Positions 59,067 through 64,000 of a DNA stretch of 64,000 bases are shown here, piece by piece (the stretch's first letter is position 1; each line of letters starts with the position of its first letter). Below the pieces are notes generated by a model that was not told the origin of the DNA, ran no database searches, and was given only the letters and a program-made list of their open reading frames with translations. The stretch is from Chloroflexi bacterium TSY (GTDB lineage: Bacteria; Chloroflexota; Anaerolineae; Caldilineales; Caldilineaceae), in NCBI GenBank assembly GCA_019217005.1, contig JAHBNG010000040.1, forward strand, positions 1 through 64,000. Direction: 5' to 3'. Both the position numbers and the translations under genes were made by a program.

Positions 59067-59312
59067 TTCTCTGTCAAAAACCTGAGAGATTGACTCCAAA
59101 TCTAGATGTATGTATCTAGAAATAATTAATCGTGGAGCTTGCCCCGTCGGTGCGGTCAACAAGATTGATGATGGATCAAATGGCAGATTGACCGACTCTC
59201 CAGAGATGCTGTCGTTGCAACGATCCTTTTGCCTGAGAGTTTGAGAGAAGTCGACCGGTAGCTCGACTTCTCTTTTCACCTTCGGCGATCCGGAATGACC
59301 AGATACTCTCTC
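59034..59312 (-). promoter_or_regulatory. tandem glycine riboswitch
   Basis: Read on the minus strand, the first aptamer (about 59312-59221) shows GAGAGAGTATCTGG, GCCGAAGGTGAAA and CTCTCAGGCAAAAGGA. The second (about 59210-59060) shows CTCTGGAGAGTCGG, CACCGACGGGGCAAGCTCCA and CTCTCAGGTTTTTGACAGAG. These are the conserved elements of the two glycine-binding domains. A terminator follows, so glycine binding should allow read-through. The natural target is gcvT-gcvP, now 2 kb away beyond an IS110 and a MITE-A. Confidence 0.92.
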
Positions 59313-59393
59313 GTTGCACGTCATTCAGCGTATATCATCTTGAGTTATTTCTGAACGATACCAGAAGGTGGCATAAATGTCAATGCTCACCGC

Positions 59394-59813
59394 TGATCCG
59401 ATAGGGCAATCGCGTACTTTGCGGGCAAGGTCCCAAGCAAGTCTCAGTAGATCCAAATTTGGCGTTTTTGGCGATTTTCAGTCGAGATTGCAGGGATTTT
59501 GGAGTCATTTATTCAGATTTCGGTTACAGAAAACAACCTATTTCATATCTGAAAATCGCCCAAATCTAACGCAAAAACTAGATATCGACCGGCAAATTTG
59601 TATTTATGTCAACTGTTTAGCCAGAATTCTCTCTCAAAACCTGAAATTTGGATCTACTGAGTCTAGATGGCCATGTCCACGGGACGAGCAACCCCGGAGT
59701 GGACTACTCCATGATCCATTCAAGAGAGAGTTCTTGGTCCAACCCGGGATTGCGTGTCGCCCCTTCACCGAATCACACCGCTTTCTTAAGGTACGCGATT
59801 GCCCTACTGATCC
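59394..59813. repeat. inverted repeat element D containing MITE-B
   Basis: TGATCCGATAGGGCAATCGC at 59394 onwards pairs with GCGATTGCCCTACTGATC ending at 59812; arms about 26 bp. Without the inserted MITE-B the element would be about 200 bp. Single copy here. The remaining 200 bases up to the SDR gene hold no recognised feature. Confidence 0.45.
59445..59659. mobile_element. MITE-B copy 5
   Basis: 215 bp, 16-bp ends CAGTAGATCCAAATTT, perfect 5-bp duplication AGTCT (59440-59444, 59660-59664). Inserted inside element D. Confidence 0.93.
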
Positions 59814-60018
59814 ACATTTGTTTGCGTAGCAGTCGCTTGCGACCATGCACTTTTTGTTATGAATCAAATTTTCAAGACAACTACGGTATAGACGAATTTC
59901 TGATTTGATTGGACACTATGTTCATACCCGGCTCTGTTTGAAAATCGAAGCTTGTCTCTCTGATAGAATCATTGACTCTTCTTGATTTTTAAGACTTCCG
60001 CCACATACTAAGCCCAAT

Positions 60019-61662
60019 ATGTCTGCCAACAGCTTCCATCAATCGAACAGATTTTCATCTCACTATCCACGAATAATTCTGATCACTGGTGCGACAGATG
60101 GGATCGGTCATGCATTGGCCCGACTCTATAACGAACGAAAAGTTCATGTTTTGATGGTTGGTCGCAAGCCTCTCTTAGAACTGACCGACCCATTTTATCA
60201 TGAAGACAATTACTGCCAAGTCGATCTTGCTGGTTCGGATTGTGCCACCATCCTCTCTAATTGGTTAGAAGAAAAGGAGATTCGGCTTTTGGATCTTGTA
60301 ATTCAGAATGCGGGCATGGGCTATGTCGGTGGTTTGGCCGAACAGAGCATCGAGAACATTCAGCAGATGGTTTCAGTTAATTTGAAAGCACCAATTTCTC
60401 TGACCCATAAACTCTACCCGCGCATTCGGCCCCAAACCGGGAAGATTGTCTTTATTAGTTCAGTTGCGTCGGTTTTGCCAAGCCCAGAGTATGCCGTCTA
60501 CAGTGCGACAAAGGCCGCACTCAACGGATTTGTGCGAAATTTGCGGATTGAATTAGCCCAAAGTGGCGTTGGGCTACAGCTGATCTACCCTGGCGCAACT
60601 CGAACAGGAATGCATACCAAAAGTGGCGTCTCCCAAGAACGGATGGATTTGGAGACGTTCCCATCGGCAGAAGAGGTGGCGGGTCAGATTGTCACGGCGA
60701 TCGAGCGTGGAAATCGCGATGCAACCATTGGTTGGCGCAACAAGCCGCTCTATTGGTCTGGTTCTATATTAGGGGGAGCGCTTGATGCAACGTGGCGCAT
60801 GAAAATGCGTCGCCAAGCCGTAAGAGCATCTGAAAAAACACCATCTGGTCTAACTGATACTCCACGTTGCTTAATTACGGGAGCTGCAAAAGGGATCGGC
60901 AAGGCTATTTCGCAAGAATTTGCCAATGCGGGCTACAACATTATCGGCGTTGATCATGATACAGAAGCAGCAGTCTACACACAAGCAGAGCTAGAGATGG
61001 CGGGAGCAGATGCCGTATTTGTGACGGCGGACCTCACCAATGTTGCGGACTTGGAGCGTCTGCCAGGCCAAATCGCCGAGGGGCCATCCATTAAAGTGCT
61101 TGTTCACAACGCTGGTATTAACGCAGTCGGTCGCTTTGTTCACAGTGATATTGCAAGACAGATGAAGGTCATTGATGTAAACTTTACGGGTCCTCTCTTG
61201 ATGACGGCTGAGTTGCTGCGTTCGAACTTACTGGCTCATTCGGCGTCCTTCATTTTCATTGCATCATTATCACATTTTGTCAGCTATCCTGGTGCATCTG
61301 TTTATGCGGCCACCAAAGATGGTCTGGCATCCTACGCTCGCAGCCTTTCGATTGCACTTGCACCCAAATTACACAATATATTGACCGTTTTTCCTGGACC
61401 AACGCGTACGGAACATGCGCGTCTATACAGCCCAAACAATGAACGGGAACACTTACGTATGCCACCAGAGGAATTGGCTCGACACATCTTGCAGGCAATG
61501 AAGAATCAAAGACGGATTCTGGTCCCTGGGATTGGGAACAAACTTTTCTCCGTCGTTGGCAGAATTGCCCCATTTGTGACAGAACGAGTCATGCGCAAGA
61601 CGCTGTTGGAGAAATTTGACGAGGTTCAGATACTCGATCCGGCTGAATCAGAGCAATCATGA
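60019..61662 (+). CDS. double short-chain dehydrogenase/reductase
   Basis: 547 residues made of two complete SDR domains. Domain 1 (about 1-250) has the cofactor motif TGATDGIG, NAG in IQNAGMGYVGG and the catalytic YSATK with Ser in FISSVAS. Domain 2 (about 275-530) has TGAAKGIG, HNAGINAVG and YAATK with Ser in FIASLS. The acidic or neutral residue after the second strand (GVDHDTE in domain 2, MVGRKP in domain 1) suggests NAD preference in domain 2 and NADP in domain 1. Fused tandem SDRs are uncommon. The two active sites may catalyse successive steps or form an internal dimer. Substrate unknown. Convergent with the small membrane protein gene that follows. Confidence 0.88.
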   Translation: MSANSFHQSNRFSSHYPRIILITGATDGIGHALARLYNERKVHVLMVGRKPLLELTDPFYHEDNYCQVDLAGSDCATILSNWLEEKEIRLLDLVIQNAGMGYVGGLAEQSIENIQQMVSVNLKAPISLTHKLYPRIRPQTGKIVFISSVASVLPSPEYAVYSATKAALNGFVRNLRIELAQSGVGLQLIYPGATRTGMHTKSGVSQERMDLETFPSAEEVAGQIVTAIERGNRDATIGWRNKPLYWSGSILGGALDATWRMKMRRQAVRASEKTPSGLTDTPRCLITGAAKGIGKAISQEFANAGYNIIGVDHDTEAAVYTQAELEMAGADAVFVTADLTNVADLERLPGQIAEGPSIKVLVHNAGINAVGRFVHSDIARQMKVIDVNFTGPLLMTAELLRSNLLAHSASFIFIASLSHFVSYPGASVYAATKDGLASYARSLSIALAPKLHNILTVFPGPTRTEHARLYSPNNEREHLRMPPEELARHILQAMKNQRRILVPGIGNKLFSVVGRIAPFVTERVMRKTLLEKFDEVQILDPAESEQS

Positions 61663-61682
61663 CTCTTGAGCGCTACAATGTT

Positions 61683-62087
61683 CTAGCGACTGGAACCGCC
61701 AAAGAATGGGAGTGCGCGTCGCTTACCACGGAGCGCGTTTAATATCCCTGTGATCCAGGCAATAACGAATGCACAACCAAAAATGATCAGAAGCCCAAAA
61801 GAGGAAGCGGAGACCAAAGGCCCTGCAAAACGTACAAAAAGCACCAGCCACGTGAACAGCGCCCAAATTGATGGGATAGCAACCAGCATGATCGATAGCC
61901 TTAGAGATTGGTTGGCATGAAAGCGAGCAAATGGATCATTGCGCCGCAGCAATAGCACTAAGAGCCAACCCACGATTAACAACAGATAGGCTATCAATGC
62001 CCAAATTCGGCTGGCTTCGGCAACGGACGAGGCGAACCGCGGGGGAACTCTCTCGCCATTGGCATTTCGAGTAGCTTCGAATGTCAA
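61683..62087 (-). CDS. small membrane protein (DUF4870-like)
   Basis: 134 residues, starting at a TTG that overlaps the OppF-like stop codon; AAGGAG seven bases upstream supports this start. Three membrane segments ([58 protein letters not shown]). The [10 protein letters not shown] segment between the first two matches the conserved F-H-A-x-Q-x(1-2)-L motif of DUF4870/Tic20-like proteins. Function unknown. Translationally coupled to the transporter ATPase. Confidence 0.72.
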   Translation of the reverse strand: MTFEATRNANGERVPPRFASSVAEASRIWALIAYLLLIVGWLLVLLLRRNDPFARFHANQSLRLSIMLVAIPSIWALFTWLVLFVRFAGPLVSASSFGLLIIFGCAFVIAWITGILNALRGKRRALPFFGGSSR

Positions 62088-63115
62088 ACTTCAACTCCTT
62101 GCAGTTCTAGTTCGGCTGACAAATGACAACTCGCATAATGACCAGTCGATATCTGATGCAACTCAGGAACTTCTTCCTTGCAAATGCTCTTGGCATAGCG
62201 ACAGCGGGGATGAAAGATGCAACCAGATGGTGGATTAGCCGGACTTGGCACATCTCCTTCTAGAATGATGCGATTGGGGCGAATGTCGGGATCTGCAGGT
62301 GGTACAGCCGAAACAAGCGCTTCCGTATAGGGGTGTTTGGGATTTTTGAGCAGCTCTTCGGCATCGGCAATCTCTACCATTTTCCCCACATACATGACGG
62401 CAATTCGATCGCACATATGCTCAACGACTGAAAGATCATGCGCAATGAAAAGCAGCGTGAGTCCCAGTTCTTCTTTGAGCGATTGCAAAAGGTTGAGAAC
62501 CTGTGCTTGGATCGAAACATCTAGCGCGGAGACCGGCTCATCGGCCACAATTAAGCGTGGACTCAAGGCCAAGGTGCGCGCCAAACCGATACGCTGACGT
62601 TGGCCACCAGAGAATTCATGTGGGTAGCGACGCATATAATTTGGATCAAGCCCCACTGCCCGCATTAATTGGGCGACTCGTTCCTCCATTTCACGCCCCT
62701 TGGCGACCTTGTGAATGATAAGCGGCTCACCAATTAGGTCTTTCACCGTTAGACGTGGATTGAGTGAGCTAAAGGGATCTTGGAAGATCATGCGCATCTC
62801 GCGGCGAAGTGGCTTCATCGTCTTTTGGTCGATAGTGGCGATGTTGATGCGTGATCCATCATTTTTGCGGTACCAGATTTCGCCATCGGTCGGCTCATAA
62901 AGGCGTAGCAGCGTACGCCCCACAGTTGTCTTGCCGCAACCGCTTTCACCAACCAGACCCAATGCCTCATTTTCATGAATTGAAAATGAGATACCATCGA
63001 CCGCTTTGATATGCCCCACCACGCGTTGTAAAAAGCCTCTGTGGATGGGGAAATGCTGTTTCAAGTTTTTAACTTCGAGCAATACGCCATTTTCGGACGC
63101 TTTTTCTTCAGGCAT
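62084..63115 (-). CDS. oligopeptide/dipeptide ABC transporter ATP-binding protein (OppF/DppF type)
   Basis: 343 residues. Walker [16 protein letters not shown], signature [17 protein letters not shown] and Walker [15 protein letters not shown] are intact. The C-terminal extension with [18 protein letters not shown] is typical for OppF/DppF, where the Cys residues can bind an iron-sulphur cluster. It energises uptake of peptides, nickel or opines together with an OppD partner, two permeases and a binding protein, none of which lie in the window; they may lie to the right, beyond the cytochrome. Genes of this type are usually second of an oppD-oppF pair. Confidence 0.92.
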   Translation of the reverse strand: MPEEKASENGVLLEVKNLKQHFPIHRGFLQRVVGHIKAVDGISFSIHENEALGLVGESGCGKTTVGRTLLRLYEPTDGEIWYRKNDGSRINIATIDQKTMKPLRREMRMIFQDPFSSLNPRLTVKDLIGEPLIIHKVAKGREMEERVAQLMRAVGLDPNYMRRYPHEFSGGQRQRIGLARTLALSPRLIVADEPVSALDVSIQAQVLNLLQSLKEELGLTLLFIAHDLSVVEHMCDRIAVMYVGKMVEIADAEELLKNPKHPYTEALVSAVPPADPDIRPNRIILEGDVPSPANPPSGCIFHPRCRYAKSICKEEVPELHQISTGHYASCHLSAELELQGVEV

Positions 63116-63160
63116 AGAATTCGTCTACTGATCTTTTGTGGTTTCGCTTGGAATATTCAT

Positions 63161-64000
63161 TCATGGAATTGGCACGTTCAGCTGCTCTTCTTCCATCAGA
63201 ATATCAGGATCGTCCCACTTCTTCCACTCCATCACCTGCTGGAATGCACGCCGGTAAATTAGCTGAACGTCGACTGTTACTGAACTTCCCTCCGGCGACT
63301 CGAATCGATACTCGGTTAAATCTGTCGCCAGGGCAGGAATTCTGGTATCGGCCTCGATGCTAACTTCACGCCAGAATGCCACGGTCGGCATCTCTTCCGT
63401 CTGATCGTCCTTCAAGAGCTTGGCATATCCTTTGCCTGCCTGTCCAGCATAATTTCCGGTCCATTCTGGCAGGACCGGCCCTTTTTGGCGTACCAGTGGG
63501 TTGCCGTCGTCGTCGGTTGCTGTGACAATGAGCATCATGTGACGCAATGGACTACCGGTTGGCACATGATGCCCCGTTTTGTCATTCGTGATGCTGACCG
63601 AAATTACGACGCTCCCATTGTCAACTTGTGCATCCGCTTTGAGCGTGACGGCATTTTGCAGCAATTCGACATCACTGCTGCCTGGCATAGTGTGGTTATG
63701 GACTTGATCTGGCTTGCGGTACACACCTTCTTTATCTGGGAAGACGAAATAGTTTTTGGTGGCCTGTTCCGATAATGTGGCCAACATGGGTGGCAAACTC
63801 ATGCCCGCTTTCTGTTCCAACCAAAGCAATGCTGGCGAAATTGTCGTCACGGCAGAAGCATCGTATCGCTCCGCAATGGGCATATGACAATCTTGGCAAG
63901 ATTGCCCTGTGTCGGCAGCACTATAGGCACTCTCCAGCCATTCACTGTAGGAACCGTAAATCAGCTCATCATTGAATACGCCATAATGACAGCTTGCACA
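63161..64000 (-). CDS. multihaem cytochrome c-like protein, N terminus outside window
   Basis: At least 280 residues. Haem motifs CASCH at the extreme right edge (63986-64000) and CQDCHMP near 63894 are visible, so this is the C-terminal part of a protein with two or more haems. After them the chain becomes a beta domain (VDNGSVVISVSITNDKTGHH, then VPTGSPLRHMMLIVTATD) like the C-terminal region of cytochrome c554/NrfA-related multihaem proteins in the database type Cytochrome_C554; the family match is tentative. It ends at 63161 (LNVPIP), 45 bases before the transporter gene. It has no visible link to the oxidase cluster at the other end of the window. Confidence 0.72.
   Translation of the reverse strand, partial: CASCHYGVFNDELIYGSYSEWLESAYSAADTGQSCQDCHMPIAERYDASAVTTISPALLWLEQKAGMSLPPMLATLSEQATKNYFVFPDKEGVYRKPDQVHNHTMPGSSDVELLQNAVTLKADAQVDNGSVVISVSITNDKTGHHVPTGSPLRHMMLIVTATDDDGNPLVRQKGPVLPEWTGNYAGQAGKGYAKLLKDDQTEEMPTVAFWREVSIEADTRIPALATDLTEYRFESPEGSSVTVDVQLIYRRAFQQVMEWKKWDDPDILMEEEQLNVPIP

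Noticed and set aside
59010..59324. 104-codon minus-strand frame over the riboswitch
   Set aside because: The sequence matches the glycine riboswitch and its terminator; no protein features are seen.

Overview
The window looks like part of a repeat-rich bacterial chromosome, most probably a filamentous Chloroflexota. This rests on the mix of genes: tandem-SDR protein, DUF6391-like membrane protein, von Willebrand (vWA) lipoproteins, a Thr/Pro-rich stalk protein, a PD-(D/E)XK protein of the DUF3782 type and Ni-superoxide dismutase. It is an inference, since no rRNA is present. No rRNA, tRNA or CRISPR array was found. A striking property is the load of small mobile elements: ten copies of a 155-bp element with 8-bp target duplications (MITE-A), five copies of a 215-bp element with 5-bp duplications (MITE-B, one with a MITE-A nested inside), two copies of a DDE insertion sequence, and single ISL3-, ISAzo13- and IS110-type elements, plus many dispersed hairpin repeats.

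Region 1 (1-23,200, almost all minus strand) is an oxidase cluster. In transcription order it holds an anchored cytochrome c-like protein (19101-22404), a tyrosinase (15562-18878), a LodA-type cysteine-tryptophylquinone (CTQ) oxidase (13058-15466), a small unrecognised protein, its LodB-type flavoprotein maturase, a Tat-exported multicopper oxidase, a haem lipoprotein, a ferritin-like protein related to the C-terminal half of VioB, a protein related to the N-terminal half of VioB, a response regulator and a di-haem cytochrome cut by the window edge. LodA-type oxidases make imino/keto acids and VioB dimerises an imino acid in violacein synthesis. The layout therefore suggests an oxidative amino-acid dimerisation pathway in which a quinoprotein replaces the flavin oxidase VioA. 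In this genome the cluster is decaying: cytochrome, tyrosinase, LodA, lipoprotein and regulator are interrupted or frameshifted.

Region 2 (23,200-29,400) carries a broken XRE/NB-ARC regulator, an OmpR-type regulator split by one in-frame TAG, and the sodN-sodX pair. Two intergenic sites (1912-1940 and 23361-23389) each contain three TTGATCA heptamers spaced exactly 11 bp next to a shared promoter-like block. This is the layout of activator sites of the SARP/AfsR kind.

Region 3 (29,400-39,400) is mostly housekeeping: methyltransferase plus phosphoesterase, transketolase, DUF6391 protein, DNA polymerase III delta (holA), recF, a second phosphoesterase and a TIR-like protein. Region 4 (39,400-44,500) holds two paralogous cytochrome P450 genes, one interrupted by an IS and one with a frameshift just before the haem cysteine. 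Region 5 (44,600-52,800) holds two vWA surface proteins, a Thr/Pro-stalk membrane protein and a nuclease-fold protein.

Region 6 (52,780-59,320) contains gcvT and gcvP without gcvH. A tandem glycine riboswitch with its terminator lies about 2 kb upstream of gcvT, separated from it by an IS110 element and a MITE-A. Region 7 (60,000-64,000) has a double SDR, a small membrane protein, an OppF/DppF-type ATPase and the C-terminal part of a multihaem cytochrome. Several frameshifts (recF, a P450, the stalk protein) are single missing bases in or beside short homopolymers, so some breaks may be consensus errors rather than true mutations.
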